From positions 1-62,339 of the forward strand of contig NZ_CANLXP010000020.1 in assembly GCF_947495145.1 (NCBI RefSeq): DNA of 62,339 nucleotides. The letters are read 5' to 3'. Under the pieces are notes generated by a model. It was not told the origin of the DNA. It searched no databases and saw only the letters and a list, made by a program, of their open reading frames with translations. The position numbers and the translations under genes are program-made. This DNA comes from an uncultured Arthrobacter sp. GTDB taxonomy: Bacteria; Actinomycetota; Actinomycetes; Actinomycetales; Micrococcaceae. The first letter of the stretch is position 1. Each line of letters opens with the position of its first letter. This document shows positions 32,938-42,197 of this stretch, piece by piece.

Positions 32938-35637
32938 ATGGTTGCTGATCAGGGGATTGTGGGTTCGGGTACCGGTGGGGATTCGGATCCGGAGGAGACG
33001 GCTGAGTGGGTTGAGTCGTTTGATCAGCTGGTTGATGTGCGTGGATCCGAGCGTGCCCGTGAGGTTTTGGGGCGTCTGCTCGCGCGTGCCGGCGGCCGGT
33101 CGGTGGGTCTTCCCAGCGTTGTAACGACTGACTATGTGAACACCATTCCGGTTGACGAGGAGCCTGAGTTCCCCGGCGATGAGGAGATCGAGCGGAAGTA
33201 CCGGGCGTGGATGCGGTGGAATGCTGCGGTCATGGTGCACCGTTCGCAGCGCCCGGAGATCGGCGTCGGCGGTCACATCTCCACCTACGCCGGTGCGGCG
33301 ACGCTGTATGAGGTCGGGTTCAACCACTTCTTCAAGGGCAAGGACCACCCAAGCGGCGGGGATCAGATCTTCTTCCAGGGGCACGCGTCCCCGGGCATGT
33401 ATGCGCGGGCGTTCCTGGAAGGCCGGCTCACCGAGGAGGATCTTGACGGGTTCCGGCAGGAGAAGTCCAAGGCCGGTCACGCGTTGTCCTCGTACCCGCA
33501 CCCGCGGTTGATGCCGGAGTTCTGGGAGTTCCCCACGGTGTCGATGGGTATCGGGCCGATGAACGCCATCTATCAGGCCCAGTCCAACCGGTATCTGCAG
33601 AACCGTGGGTTGAAAGACACCAGCGAGCAGCAGGTGTGGGCGTTCCTCGGCGACGGGGAGATGGACGAACCCGAATCCCGCGGCTTGTTGCAGCTGGCAG
33701 CCAATGACGGGCTGGATAACCTGAATTTCGTGATCAACTGCAACCTACAGCGCCTGGACGGGCCGGTCAGGGGTAACGGGAAGATCATGCAGGAACTCGA
33801 GGCGTTCTTCCGGGGTGCGGGCTGGAACGTGATCAAGGTCGTCTGGGGCCGGGAGTGGGATGACCTGCTTGAGAAGGACACCAGCGGGGACCTGGTGAAG
33901 ATCATGAACGAAACCGCTGACGGGGACTACCAGACCTACAAGGCTGAATCCGGTGGGTTCGTGCGCGATCACTTCTTCGGTAAGACCCCGGCCACGAAGG
34001 ATCTCGTGGCGGACATGACCGATGACCAGGTGTGGGGCTTGAAGCGCGGCGGGCATGATTACCGCAAGGTCTACGCCGCATACAAGGCAGCCACGGAATT
34101 CAAGGGCAAGCCCACCGTCATCCTCGCGAAGACCGTGAAGGGCTACGGCCTCGGCCCCCACTTCGAAGGCCGCAACGCCACCCACCAAATGAAAAAACTC
34201 ACTCTCCAGAACCTCAAAGACTTCCGCGACCTTCTCCGCATTCCCATTTCAGACGAGGCGCTGGAGGCTGATCCGTATGCACCGCCCTACTACAACCCGG
34301 GCCCTGAGGCGAGCGAGATTCAGTACCTGCTGGACCGGCGTCGTGCGCTGGGTGGGTTTGTTCCGGAACGCCGTACACGCGCGGCGTCCGTGGAGCTGCC
34401 GGGGGACAAGGCCTACGAAGCGGCCAACCGGGGTTCGGGAAAGCAGCAGGCCGCGACCACTATGGCGTTCGTGCGGCTTCTGAAGGACCTCATGCGGGAC
34501 AAGGGTCTGGGGTCGAGGATCGTTCCGATTGTGCCGGACGAATCCCGAACCTTCGGAATGGACGCCTTCTTCCCGACCGCGAAGATCTACAACCCGCACG
34601 GCCAGAACTACCTTTCCGTTGACCGGGACCTGGTCCTCGCCTACAAGGAGTCGCCCGCCGGTGCAATCCTGCACCCTGGAATCAACGAGGCCGGTGCGGT
34701 GGCCGCCTTCACCGCTGCCGGCACCGCCTATGCGACGCACGGCGAGCCTCTGATCCCGATCTACGTCTTCTACTCCATGTTTGGATTCCAGCGGACCGGC
34801 GATTCCTTCTGGGCCGCGGGGGACCAGATGACCCGCGGGTTCATCATCGGCGCCACCGCAGGGCGAACCACCCTCACCGGTGAAGGCCTGCAGCACGCCG
34901 ACGGACACTCCCCCATTCTGGCCTCCACCAACCCCGCCGTTCTCACCTACGACCCCGCCTACGGGTACGAGCTCGGAATCATCATGCGAGCCGGGCTTGA
35001 GCGAATGTATGGTGTGAACTCCCCAGACCGCAATGTCATGTATTACCTGACGGTGTACAACGAGCCGATCATCCAGCCGCCGCTGCCGGAGGGGCTGGAT
35101 GCCGACACGGTGGTGCGCGGCATCTATCGGTTGAAATCAGGAAACGACGACGGCGGCCGGCCGAAGGCGCAAATTCTCGCCTCAGGTGTGGCCGTGCCGT
35201 GGGCGCTTGAGGCGCAGGAGCTTCTTGCGGACCACTGGGGCGTCTGCGCCGATGTCTGGTCCGTGACCTCATGGACTGAGCTGCGACGGGATGCCCTGGC
35301 CGCAGAGGAAGAGGCATTCCTCAATCCCGGCGCCGAAACCCGCGTCCCGTTCGTCACGCAGCAGCTCGGCGAAGCGCCGGGGCCGATCGTCGCCGTCACG
35401 GATTACATGAAGGCGGTCCCCGACCAGATCCGGCAATTCCTCCCACAGGACTTCGCCACCCTGGGCGCGGACGGCTTCGGCTTCTCCGATACCCGAGCCG
35501 CCGCCCGACGGTACTTCAAGATCGACTCGCACTCCGTCGTCGTACGCACCCTTGAACTCCTCGCCAAGCGAGGCGAGGTCGACTCGGACGCACCCCGCCA
35601 GGCAATCGAGAAGTACTCACTCCTCACCCTCCCCTGA
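32938..35637 (+). CDS. aceE: Pyruvate dehydrogenase E1 component, homodimeric
   Basis: An 899-residue homodimeric E1 of the AceE type used by actinobacteria (compare corynebacterial AceE). The N-terminal region IRGS-like [10 protein letters not shown] precedes [47 protein letters not shown]. The ThDP motif [45 protein letters not shown] is near residue 235, and the transketolase-like second half contains [20 protein letters not shown]. Start ATG 32938 is the first codon giving a conserved N-terminus; longer frames run into the divergent SDR promoter. It is separate from the E1 alpha/beta operon at 19-22 kb, so the cell has two decarboxylase types. Confidence 0.95.
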   Translation: MVADQGIVGSGTGGDSDPEETAEWVESFDQLVDVRGSERAREVLGRLLARAGGRSVGLPSVVTTDYVNTIPVDEEPEFPGDEEIERKYRAWMRWNAAVMVHRSQRPEIGVGGHISTYAGAATLYEVGFNHFFKGKDHPSGGDQIFFQGHASPGMYARAFLEGRLTEEDLDGFRQEKSKAGHALSSYPHPRLMPEFWEFPTVSMGIGPMNAIYQAQSNRYLQNRGLKDTSEQQVWAFLGDGEMDEPESRGLLQLAANDGLDNLNFVINCNLQRLDGPVRGNGKIMQELEAFFRGAGWNVIKVVWGREWDDLLEKDTSGDLVKIMNETADGDYQTYKAESGGFVRDHFFGKTPATKDLVADMTDDQVWGLKRGGHDYRKVYAAYKAATEFKGKPTVILAKTVKGYGLGPHFEGRNATHQMKKLTLQNLKDFRDLLRIPISDEALEADPYAPPYYNPGPEASEIQYLLDRRRALGGFVPERRTRAASVELPGDKAYEAANRGSGKQQAATTMAFVRLLKDLMRDKGLGSRIVPIVPDESRTFGMDAFFPTAKIYNPHGQNYLSVDRDLVLAYKESPAGAILHPGINEAGAVAAFTAAGTAYATHGEPLIPIYVFYSMFGFQRTGDSFWAAGDQMTRGFIIGATAGRTTLTGEGLQHADGHSPILASTNPAVLTYDPAYGYELGIIMRAGLERMYGVNSPDRNVMYYLTVYNEPIIQPPLPEGLDADTVVRGIYRLKSGNDDGGRPKAQILASGVAVPWALEAQELLADHWGVCADVWSVTSWTELRRDALAAEEEAFLNPGAETRVPFVTQQLGEAPGPIVAVTDYMKAVPDQIRQFLPQDFATLGADGFGFSDTRAAARRYFKIDSHSVVVRTLELLAKRGEVDSDAPRQAIEKYSLLTLP

Positions 35638-35641
35638 CATC

Positions 35642-35697
35642 GAGTTGGCAGGACACGCCCCTTATCCCGTGGCTAAAGGGGTGTGTCCTGCGAACTC
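35642..35697 (+). terminator. Long hairpin after aceE, member of a dispersed repeat
   Basis: GAGTT/AACTC outer arms and CAGGACACGCCCCTT (about 35649-35663) paired with AAGGGGTGTGTCCTG (about 35676-35690) form a strong hairpin with one mismatch. The left arm, reverse-complemented, recurs at 79-101. It lies 5 bases after aceE and ends that gene. Confidence 0.75.
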
Positions 35698-35759
35698 AAC
35701 GGGTGGATTACATGGAACGTCATGTTCGTGCCCGGGAAATGCCGGTGTGCCTACACTGG

Positions 35760-35847
35760 CCGAGGTCATGAGTGCCAGCGCCAAGCCCCGGCTTGCTGGC
35801 CAGCAACCCTCCAGCTGCGGTGGGGTGCTCCGGGTGAGGACCTGGCC
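35760..35847 (+). promoter_or_regulatory. SAM-IV-type riboswitch
   Basis: The segment GGTCATGAGTGCCAGC (35764-35779), then CAAGCCCCGGCTTGCTGGCC, AGCAACCCTCC and GGTGGGGTGC, closed by AGGTC (35763-35767) / GACCT (35839-35843), matches the SAM-IV riboswitch core known from actinobacteria, from memory of its consensus. It precedes metY by 75 bases. S-adenosylmethionine binding should turn down sulfur amino-acid synthesis. A TACACT -10-like box lies at 35752-35757. Confidence 0.75.
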
Positions 35848-35922
35848 GCCCGGCACCAGCCGGACGGCAAGCGCGGCCCGCGGTGCTCCCACCACGCCGG
35901 GCCCATGCCAAAGGAGCCTTGA

Positions 35923-37248
35923 ATGTCCAACCAGTGGTCTTTCGAAACCCGCCAGATCCATGCCGGCCAGGAGCCGGACAGCGCCACGGGCGCCCGCGCC
36001 CTGCCGATCTACCAGACCACGTCATTTGTCTTCCCGAGCGCCGAGAGTGCGGCCAACCGATTCGCGCTTGCCGAGCTGGCTCCCATTTACACCAGGATCG
36101 GGAACCCCACCCAGGAAGCCGTTGAGCAGCGGATCGCCAGCCTGGAAGGCGGACTGGGTGCCCTGCTGCTCAGCTCCGGTCAGGCAGCGGAGACCTTCGC
36201 CATCCTCAACATTGCAGAGGCCGGCGATCACGTCGTCGCCAGTCCGAGCCTCTACGGCGGTACCTACAATCTGCTCGCCCACACCCTGAAGAAGTTCGGC
36301 ATCTCCGTCACCTTCGTGGCGGACCCGGACAACCTCGATCAGTGGCGGGACGCTGTGCAGCCCAACACCAAGCTATTCTTTGCGGAGGTCGTGTCCAACC
36401 CACGCCAGGACGTGCTGGATATTGAGGGCGTGTCCCAGGCCGCGCACGACGCCGGCGTGCCCCTGATCGTAGACAACACCCTTGCCACCCCCTACCTCAT
36501 CCGGCCCCTCGAGTGGGGTGCGGACATCGTTGTCCATTCGGCCACCAAATACCTGGGCGGCCACGGCGCCGCCATAGCCGGCGTGATTGTCGACTCAGGG
36601 AAGTTCGACTTCGGTGCGGACCCCAACCGTTTCCCCGGCTTCAATACGCCGGATCCGACCTACAACGGCCTGGTGTACGCCCGTGATCTCGGTGCCGATG
36701 GCGCGCTGGGAGCCAACCTGTCTTACATTCTGAAGGCCCGGGTCCAGCTGCTGCGGGACCTCGGCTCGGCGGTGTCACCTTTCAACGCGTTCCTGATTGC
36801 GCAGGGGCTGGAAACCCTGAGCCTGCGCATGGAGCGGCACGTTGCCAACGCGGCCGAAGTAGCCCAGTGGCTGGAAGCGCGCGAGGACGTCGAATCGGTC
36901 GCCTACGCCGGGCTGCCCTCCAGCCCCTGGTACGAGCGCGGACGCAAGTACGGTCCCCAAGGAATCGGGGCCATTGTGTCCTTCGACCTGGCCGGCGGCG
37001 CGGAGGCCGGCAAGCGCTTCGTGGATGCCCTTGAGCTGCACTCCCATGTGGCGAATCTCGGCGACGTGCGATCACTGGTGATTCACCCGGCGTCGACCAC
37101 CCACAGCCAGCTCTCGCCTGAGCAGCAGGAAATCGCGGGGGTCAGGCCCGGTTTGGTGCGGTTGTCCGTGGGAATCGAGCACATCAATGACATCCTCGCG
37201 GACCTGGAGGCCGGGTTCAGGGCAGCCAAGGAGGCAGCAGACGCCTGA
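35923..37248 (+). CDS. metY: O-acetylhomoserine sulfhydrylase
   Basis: A 441-residue PLP enzyme of the Cys/Met metabolism family that makes homocysteine from O-acetylhomoserine and sulfide. It has YTRIGNPTQEAVEQRIASLEGG, SSGQAAETFAIL, VDNTLATPYLIRPLEWGADIVVHSATKYLGGHG with the PLP Lys209, and SVGIEHINDILADLEAGF at the C-terminus. AAAGGAG precedes the ATG by 7 bases. The riboswitch upstream fits methionine-linked regulation. No metX is adjacent. Confidence 0.95.
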   Translation: MSNQWSFETRQIHAGQEPDSATGARALPIYQTTSFVFPSAESAANRFALAELAPIYTRIGNPTQEAVEQRIASLEGGLGALLLSSGQAAETFAILNIAEAGDHVVASPSLYGGTYNLLAHTLKKFGISVTFVADPDNLDQWRDAVQPNTKLFFAEVVSNPRQDVLDIEGVSQAAHDAGVPLIVDNTLATPYLIRPLEWGADIVVHSATKYLGGHGAAIAGVIVDSGKFDFGADPNRFPGFNTPDPTYNGLVYARDLGADGALGANLSYILKARVQLLRDLGSAVSPFNAFLIAQGLETLSLRMERHVANAAEVAQWLEAREDVESVAYAGLPSSPWYERGRKYGPQGIGAIVSFDLAGGAEAGKRFVDALELHSHVANLGDVRSLVIHPASTTHSQLSPEQQEIAGVRPGLVRLSVGIEHINDILADLEAGFRAAKEAADA

Positions 37249-37259
37249 GGGGATCGTTC

Positions 37260-38276
37260 TCAGGAGCGCGCCCAGGCGAGCAGCTTGTCCAGCGGCCACG
37301 TTGTAATGATGCGGTCAGCGGGCACGCCGTTCGCTTCGGCGCGCTGTGCTCCGTATTGAAGGAAATCGAGCTGGCCGGGAGCGTGTGCGTCGCTGTCAAT
37401 GCTGAAGAGGCAGCCGGCGTCGAGCGCGAGCTGGATCAGGTCATCCGGCGGGTCCTGCCGCTCCGGCCGCGAGTTGATCTCGACCGCCACGTCATTCTCG
37501 GCGCAGGCCGCAAAGACCTTCTCGGCATCGAACTCCGATTGCGGGCGCTGCCCCCGGGAGCCCTGGACCAGACGACCGGTGCAGTGGCCGAGGACGTTGG
37601 TGCGGGGGTCGCGGATGCCGCCCAGCATGCGCGCGGTCATGGTGCGCCGGTCTGCCCGCAGCTTGGAGTGGACACTCGCGACGACGATGTCCAGCCGGTC
37701 GAGCATCTCCCGCGACTGATCGAGTGTTCCGTCCTCAAGGATGTCCACCTCGATGCCCTTCAGAAGACGGAAGCCGTCGCCGTCGTCGTCGTTGATCCGG
37801 TCCACGAGGGAAAGCTGATCGGTCAGGCGCTCGGCGCTCAGGCCGTTCGCGATCTTCAGGTTGGGGGAGTGGTCGGTGAGCGCGAGGTATTCATGCTTGA
37901 GGGCGCGCGCGGCGTCCACCATGAGCGGGACCGGACTGCCGCCGTCGGACCAGTCGCTATGGCTGTGGAGGTCACCGCGAAGGAGTGCGCGTAGTTCTGA
38001 TCCGCCGTCTGCAAGATCCTCCTTCGATCGCTCTCGGAGATCCAGGAGGTAGGCCGGAACCTCGCCGTTGAGGGCCTGGGAGATGACCTCGAAGGAGCGC
38101 GCTCCGATCCCTTTCATCCGTTTGAGCCGGCCGTCGCGGGCGCGTTGCGCGAGCTCGTCGGGCTCCAGATCGGCGATTGCCGCGGCGGCTTTGCGGAAGG
38201 CTTGCACCTTGAAGCTCGGAGCCAGTTCCCGTTCCAGCCAGAAAGCAATCTCGTTCAGTGCAGCGGTGGCATCCAT
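37260..38276 (-). CDS. PHP-domain phosphoesterase (DNA polymerase X-like C-terminal family)
   Basis: A 338-residue protein. Residues about 5-80 are helix-hairpin-helix-like (RRMKGIGARSFEVI...AEVPAYLLDL with KGIG). The PHP domain begins GDLHSHSDWSDGGSPV (HxH motif), followed by YLALTDHSPNL, the LLKGIEVDIL Glu, IVVASVHSKL, and late EINSRP and DSDAH motifs. This layout resembles the PHP half of PolX-type proteins without polymerase palm/fingers; metal-dependent phosphoesterase is the expectation. ATG 38276 is chosen as first conserved start; two in-frame ATGs lie upstream (38294, 38363). It converges with metY (11-base gap). Confidence 0.8.
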   Translation of the reverse strand: MDATAALNEIAFWLERELAPSFKVQAFRKAAAAIADLEPDELAQRARDGRLKRMKGIGARSFEVISQALNGEVPAYLLDLRERSKEDLADGGSELRALLRGDLHSHSDWSDGGSPVPLMVDAARALKHEYLALTDHSPNLKIANGLSAERLTDQLSLVDRINDDDGDGFRLLKGIEVDILEDGTLDQSREMLDRLDIVVASVHSKLRADRRTMTARMLGGIRDPRTNVLGHCTGRLVQGSRGQRPQSEFDAEKVFAACAENDVAVEINSRPERQDPPDDLIQLALDAGCLFSIDSDAHAPGQLDFLQYGAQRAEANGVPADRIITTWPLDKLLAWARS

Positions 38277-38351
38277 GCGCCCATCTTCCCCCATGCATGC
38301 TGCTGTAGGCAGTTCTGCACAACCAGATCTATGATGTGATCCAGATAACGC

Positions 38352-38414
38352 TTGACAGGTCACATGTGATCGGGGCTACAATAAATTCGGAATAAAGATT
38401 CCACGATATAGAAA
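38352..38414 (+). promoter_or_regulatory. Promoter and IclR-like box upstream of uraD
   Basis: TTGACA (38352-38357) and TACAAT (38377-38382) are near-consensus hexamers with an unusually long 19-base spacer. Just downstream GGAA (38389-38392)-TAAAGA-TTCC (38399-38402) is followed by ACGATATA and GAAA (38411-38414), like the sites near aceE. uraD starts at 38522. The box placement just after the promoter suggests repression. Confidence 0.6.
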
Positions 38415-38521
38415 CCGACAAGGTTCCTTGACTATCGCCGGAAACATCGAGTCAAATCGAATTCGTTCGAGGGTAAGGGTGTTCAGCGCTGGCGATAGCG
38501 CGTTAAAGAAAGCTGACACCC

Positions 38522-39016
38522 ATGCGTCTTGAAACCCTCAACTCCTGTTCCCCTGCGGACGCCTCCGCGCAACTCACACCGTGCGTCGACATCCCCCGCT
38601 GGGTGAACGCCATCGTTGATGCCCGGCCGTTCTCCTCTGAGGCTGACCTGATTTCCTTCGCCGAGAAGGCAGCGCACCCGTGGACCGAAGCCGAGATTGA
38701 CGGCGCACTGGCGCACCACCCCCGCATCGGTGAACGCGCCTCCGGAAGCACCACCGAAGCCACCATGTCGCGCGGCGAACAGGCCGGCGTAAGCACCGCC
38801 GTCGAAACCCAAACCGCGCTCCTCGAGGGCAACCGCGCCTACGAGGAGAAGTTCGGGCGGGTCTTCCTGATCCGAGCCGCCGGGCGCAGCGCCGACGACA
38901 TCCTCGCTGCGCTCGACGAGCGCCTGCACCACACACCCGAGCAGGAGCTGGGCATCATCGCCGGGCAACTGCGCGAAATAGCCATCCTTCGACTCAAGGG
39001 GGTCCTTGCAGCATGA
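38522..39016 (+). CDS. uraD: OHCU decarboxylase
   Basis: A 164-residue enzyme that decarboxylates 2-oxo-4-hydroxy-4-carboxy-5-ureidoimidazoline to S-allantoin. LEGNRAYEEKFGRVFLIRAAGRSADDILAALDERLHHTPEQELGIIAGQLREIAILRL is the family core, and the catalytic HPRIG is present as AHHPRIGER. It overlaps uraH by 4 bases and forms an operon with uraH and the uricase gene. The N-terminal ribosome binding site is weak. Confidence 0.93.
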   Translation: MRLETLNSCSPADASAQLTPCVDIPRWVNAIVDARPFSSEADLISFAEKAAHPWTEAEIDGALAHHPRIGERASGSTTEATMSRGEQAGVSTAVETQTALLEGNRAYEEKFGRVFLIRAAGRSADDILAALDERLHHTPEQELGIIAGQLREIAILRLKGVLAA

Positions 39017-39354
39017 GCCGCAGCCACGTCACCACCCACGTGCTCGACACCGGAACGGGACGCCCCGCCGTCGGCATCGCTGCACGGCTGCACCGGCAGG
39101 CTCCTGACGACTGGGAGGAAGTGGCGCAGGGAACCACCGACGACGACGGCCGCATCACTTCCCTGGGCCCGACGGCTCTGGAGGCGGGCACCTACCGGAT
39201 CGACTTCGAAACCGGCCCCTACTTCGCCGCCACCGGCACCGAGACGTTTTTCCCTTCCGTCTCCCTGATCTTTGAACTTACCGACCCGGCACAGCACTAC
39301 CACGTGCCGCTTTTGATTAGTCCCTTCGCCTATTCCACCTATCGAGGAAGCTGA
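39013..39354 (+). CDS. uraH: 5-hydroxyisourate hydrolase
   Basis: A 113-residue transthyretin-like hydrolase that opens 5-hydroxyisourate to OHCU. HVTTHVLDTGTGRPAVGIAARLHR carries the His of the active site, RITSLGP fits the central Arg region, and the protein ends with YRGS, the family C-terminal tetrapeptide. It is translationally coupled to uraD (4-base overlap) and 2 bases from the uricase gene. Confidence 0.95.
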   Translation: MSRSHVTTHVLDTGTGRPAVGIAARLHRQAPDDWEEVAQGTTDDDGRITSLGPTALEAGTYRIDFETGPYFAATGTETFFPSVSLIFELTDPAQHYHVPLLISPFAYSTYRGS

Positions 39355-39356
39355 CA

Positions 39357-40307
39357 ATGACGACACCAACCATCGAAACAAACGCGACCACCAACAGCAC
39401 ACCGGGTAACAGCGGCCGCATCATCTTGGGCCGCAACCAGTACGGCAAGGCCGAGTGCCGGCTCGTGAAGATCACCCGCGACACTGCCCGCCACCAGATC
39501 GAGGACCTCAACGTCACCTCGCAGCTGCACGGCGACTTCGAAACCGCCCACACCGAGGGCGACAACGGACACGTTGTTGCCACTGACACGCAGAAGAACA
39601 CGGTGTACGCCTTTGCCCGCGACGGCATCGGCTCCCCGGAGCAGTTCCTCCTGCGCCTCGGCAAGCACTTCACCGAAAGCTTCGACTGGGTCTCCGGCGG
39701 ACGCTGGGAAGCGGAACAGTACTTCTGGGACCGCATCAGCGACCATGACCACGCGTTTTCCCGCAACAAGTCCGAGACCCGGACGGCCGTTCTGCTCATC
39801 GAGAACGGTGTGCGCCACATCGTTGCAGGCATCGAAGACCTTACGGTCCTGAAGTCGACCGGCTCCGAGTTCCACGGCTTCCCCCGCGACCGGTACACCA
39901 CCCTGCAGGAAACGACCGACCGCATCCTGGCGACCGACGTGACTGCCCGCTGGCGCTATGCACCGGACACCACGGACATCGACTTCAGCGCGGTCTACGA
40001 AAGCGTCCGCGGGATCTTCCTCGACGCCTTCGCCCAGACCCATTCGCTGGCCCTGCAGCAGACCATGTTCGAAATGGGCAAGCAGGCGCTCGAAGCCCAC
40101 CCGGAGATCGAGGAGATCAAACTTTCCCTGCCGAACAAACACCACTTCCTCGTGGATCTCCAGCCCTTCGGCCTGGACAACCCGGGCGAGGTCTTCTTCG
40201 CGGCCGACCGGCCGTACGGACTGATCGAGGCAACCGTCGAGCGCGAGCGCGCAGAAGGTTCAAAGAACGAAGCAGCAATCTGGGCCAACATCCCCGGCTT
40301 CTGCTGA
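39357..40307 (+). CDS. Urate oxidase (uricase)
   Basis: A 316-residue cofactor-free uricase (PucL/Uox). Tandem T-fold modules carry LGRNQYGKAECRLVKITRD near the N-terminus (active-site Lys), VVATDTQKNTVYAFARDG with catalytic Thr near residue 80, LKSTGSEFHGFPRDRYTTLQETTDRILATD and VHHN-like KHHFLVDLQPFGLDN. It converts urate and O2 to 5-hydroxyisourate and H2O2. The gene completes the uraD-uraH-uricase operon. Confidence 0.95.
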   Translation: MTTPTIETNATTNSTPGNSGRIILGRNQYGKAECRLVKITRDTARHQIEDLNVTSQLHGDFETAHTEGDNGHVVATDTQKNTVYAFARDGIGSPEQFLLRLGKHFTESFDWVSGGRWEAEQYFWDRISDHDHAFSRNKSETRTAVLLIENGVRHIVAGIEDLTVLKSTGSEFHGFPRDRYTTLQETTDRILATDVTARWRYAPDTTDIDFSAVYESVRGIFLDAFAQTHSLALQQTMFEMGKQALEAHPEIEEIKLSLPNKHHFLVDLQPFGLDNPGEVFFAADRPYGLIEATVERERAEGSKNEAAIWANIPGFC

Positions 40308-40355
40308 GAACGGTTGGGACGGGCGCCTGCGCGGCAGGAACGCCGTCCTAACCGC

Positions 40356-40389
40356 GAACGGCCGGACACCTGCACGTGTCCGGCCGTTC
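40356..40389 (+). terminator. Hairpin between uricase and permease genes
   Basis: GAACGGCCGGACAC (40356-40369) and GTGTCCGGCCGTTC (40376-40389) form a perfect 14-base stem with a 6-base loop. No T-run follows. It may attenuate readthrough from the uricase operon into the permease gene at 40426. Confidence 0.7.
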
Positions 40390-40425
40390 AACCAACCACT
40401 CATGTGAGACAAGGAAGTCATACTC

Positions 40426-41997
40426 ATGAAAGCAGTCAGTTCCATGAAACACCAGATCAAGTCCCAGCGTCCCGAGGATGAACGGCTGCCCCTCGGACGA
40501 TCGTTCGCCTACGGGTTCCAGCACGTCCTCACCATGTACGGCGGAATCATCGCTGTACCCCTCATCGTCGGAACTGCCGCCGGCGTATCCCAGGACGACA
40601 TCGCCGTCCTGATCGCCTCCTGCCTCTTCGTCGGTGGGGCTGCAACCATCCTGCAGAGCTACGGCGTGAAGTTCTTCGGCTCCCAGCTCCCACTGGTGCA
40701 GGGCGTCTCCTTCGCCGGCGTCGCCACCATGACAGCGATCATCAGCGGCGGTGGAGGTCTCCCGACCATCTTCGGCGCAGTCCTCGTAGCCTCGGTGATC
40801 GGCCTGGTCCTCGCACCGTTCTTCGCGAAGATCATCCGGTTCTTCCCGCCGGTGGTCACGGGCGTCATCATCACCACCATCGGTTTGACGCTCATGCCGG
40901 TTGCCGCCAACTGGGCGATGGGCGGAAACCGGACCGCTGACAACTACGGCAGCCTCACCAACATCGGACTGGCGGCCGGAACGCTGGCGCTGGTGCTTCT
41001 CCTCAGCAAGCTGGGCAACGCGGCCATCTCCCGCCTCTCGATCCTGCTCGCCATTGTGGGAGGCACGGTCATCGCCGCACTCCTGGGCCTGGCAGACTTC
41101 TCCAACGTAGGCAACGGCGCCATCTTCGCCTTCCCGCAGCCGTTCGCGTTCGGGTGGCCGGTGTTCGACATCGCAGCCATCATTTCGATGACCATCGTGA
41201 TCCTTGTCTGCATGACGGAGACGACGGCGGACATCCTTGCCGTTGGCGAGATCGCCCGGACGAAGGTCGATTCCCGTCGCATTGCCGACGGCCTGCGTGC
41301 CGACATGCTCTCAAGCGCCCTCGCCCCGGTCTTCAACTCCTTCCCTCAGACCGCCTTCGCGCAGAACGTCGGCCTGGTGGCGATCACCGGCATCCGCAGC
41401 CGCTACGTTGTCGCCGCGGGCGGCCTGATCATGGTGGTCCTCGGGCTCCTGCCCATCCTGGGACGGCTGGTCGCCGCGGTTCCGACGCCGGTGCTCGGCG
41501 GTGCTGGAATCGTCCTGTTCGGCACAGTGGCAGCAAGCGGAATCCGCACCCTGGCGAAGGTGGACTACGAGGGCAACATGAACCTCGTGATCGTTGCAGT
41601 AGCGCTTGCCTTCGGCACGATCCCCGTGGTTGCTCCCACGTTCTACGACGCCTTCCCCACCTGGTTCGGAATCATCTTCCACTCGGGAATCAGCTCCGCG
41701 GCCATCATGGCAGTGCTGATGAACCTGCTCTTCAACCACCTGAAGGCTGGTAATCCCGAGCGTGCCTCCGTCTTTGTTGCCAGCCCGCCCCGGATGGTGC
41801 GCGAAGACGAACTCGCAGCCCTGCAGGACGGCGACAGCTTCCAGAGCGGCAAGCTCGTAGCGGCGGACGGTACGGAGATCCCCGTAGTGACCGCGGCGCA
41901 GTACCACGTGGTCAAGGAGAAGCTCGATAACGGCGAAATCACCTGTGTCGAGGACATCCGAAAGATTTGCGACGAGACTCCCGGCCACCAGCACTAG
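40426..41997 (+). CDS. Urate/xanthine permease, NCS2 family
   Basis: A 523-residue nucleobase:cation symporter-2 family membrane protein. Hallmarks are QHVLTMYGGIIAVPLIVG near residue 26, LPLVQGVSFAGVATMTAIIS, the substrate motif near VFDIAAIISMTIVILVCMTETTADILAVGEI and NSFPQTAFAQNVGLVAITGIRSRYV. A C-terminal ~65-residue hydrophilic tail follows the last helix. The location within the urate genes makes urate the most likely substrate. AAGGAAGTCATACTCATG gives ribosome binding at 40426. Confidence 0.93.
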   Translation: MKAVSSMKHQIKSQRPEDERLPLGRSFAYGFQHVLTMYGGIIAVPLIVGTAAGVSQDDIAVLIASCLFVGGAATILQSYGVKFFGSQLPLVQGVSFAGVATMTAIISGGGGLPTIFGAVLVASVIGLVLAPFFAKIIRFFPPVVTGVIITTIGLTLMPVAANWAMGGNRTADNYGSLTNIGLAAGTLALVLLLSKLGNAAISRLSILLAIVGGTVIAALLGLADFSNVGNGAIFAFPQPFAFGWPVFDIAAIISMTIVILVCMTETTADILAVGEIARTKVDSRRIADGLRADMLSSALAPVFNSFPQTAFAQNVGLVAITGIRSRYVVAAGGLIMVVLGLLPILGRLVAAVPTPVLGGAGIVLFGTVAASGIRTLAKVDYEGNMNLVIVAVALAFGTIPVVAPTFYDAFPTWFGIIFHSGISSAAIMAVLMNLLFNHLKAGNPERASVFVASPPRMVREDELAALQDGDSFQSGKLVAADGTEIPVVTAAQYHVVKEKLDNGEITCVEDIRKICDETPGHQH

Positions 41998-42027
41998 ACA
42001 GTCACAGCACTGCAGTCACCCGCACCA

Positions 42028-42133
42028 GAGTTCCCTGCCTGTCTTTCCACGGAGGAGGCAGGCAGGGAACTCGACCTGGATCAGCAGACAGGACCACTGA
42101 GCTGACGGCACACCGCCGTCGCCGGTGGTCCTG
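42028..42133 (+). terminator. Two consecutive hairpins after the permease gene
   Basis: Hairpin one: GAGTTCCCTGCCTG (42028-42041) with CAGGCAGGGAACTC (42059-42072), a perfect 14-base stem. Hairpin two: CAGGACCAC (42089-42097) with GTGGTCCTG (42125-42133), and an inner GACGG/CCGTC. They separate the permease from the deaminase gene at 42198, which probably has its own transcription or partial readthrough. Confidence 0.7.
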
Positions 42134-42197
42134 TGCCGTTTCATCCCCAAGAAACCCCGAAAAACCCGAAATCGGGAAGAGCCGGAAGGAACCGCAC

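Noticed and set aside
41967-42197. N-terminal extension of the 8-oxoguanine deaminase frame
   Set aside because: The frame stays open into the permease end and crosses two hairpins; the conserved protein begins at 42198.
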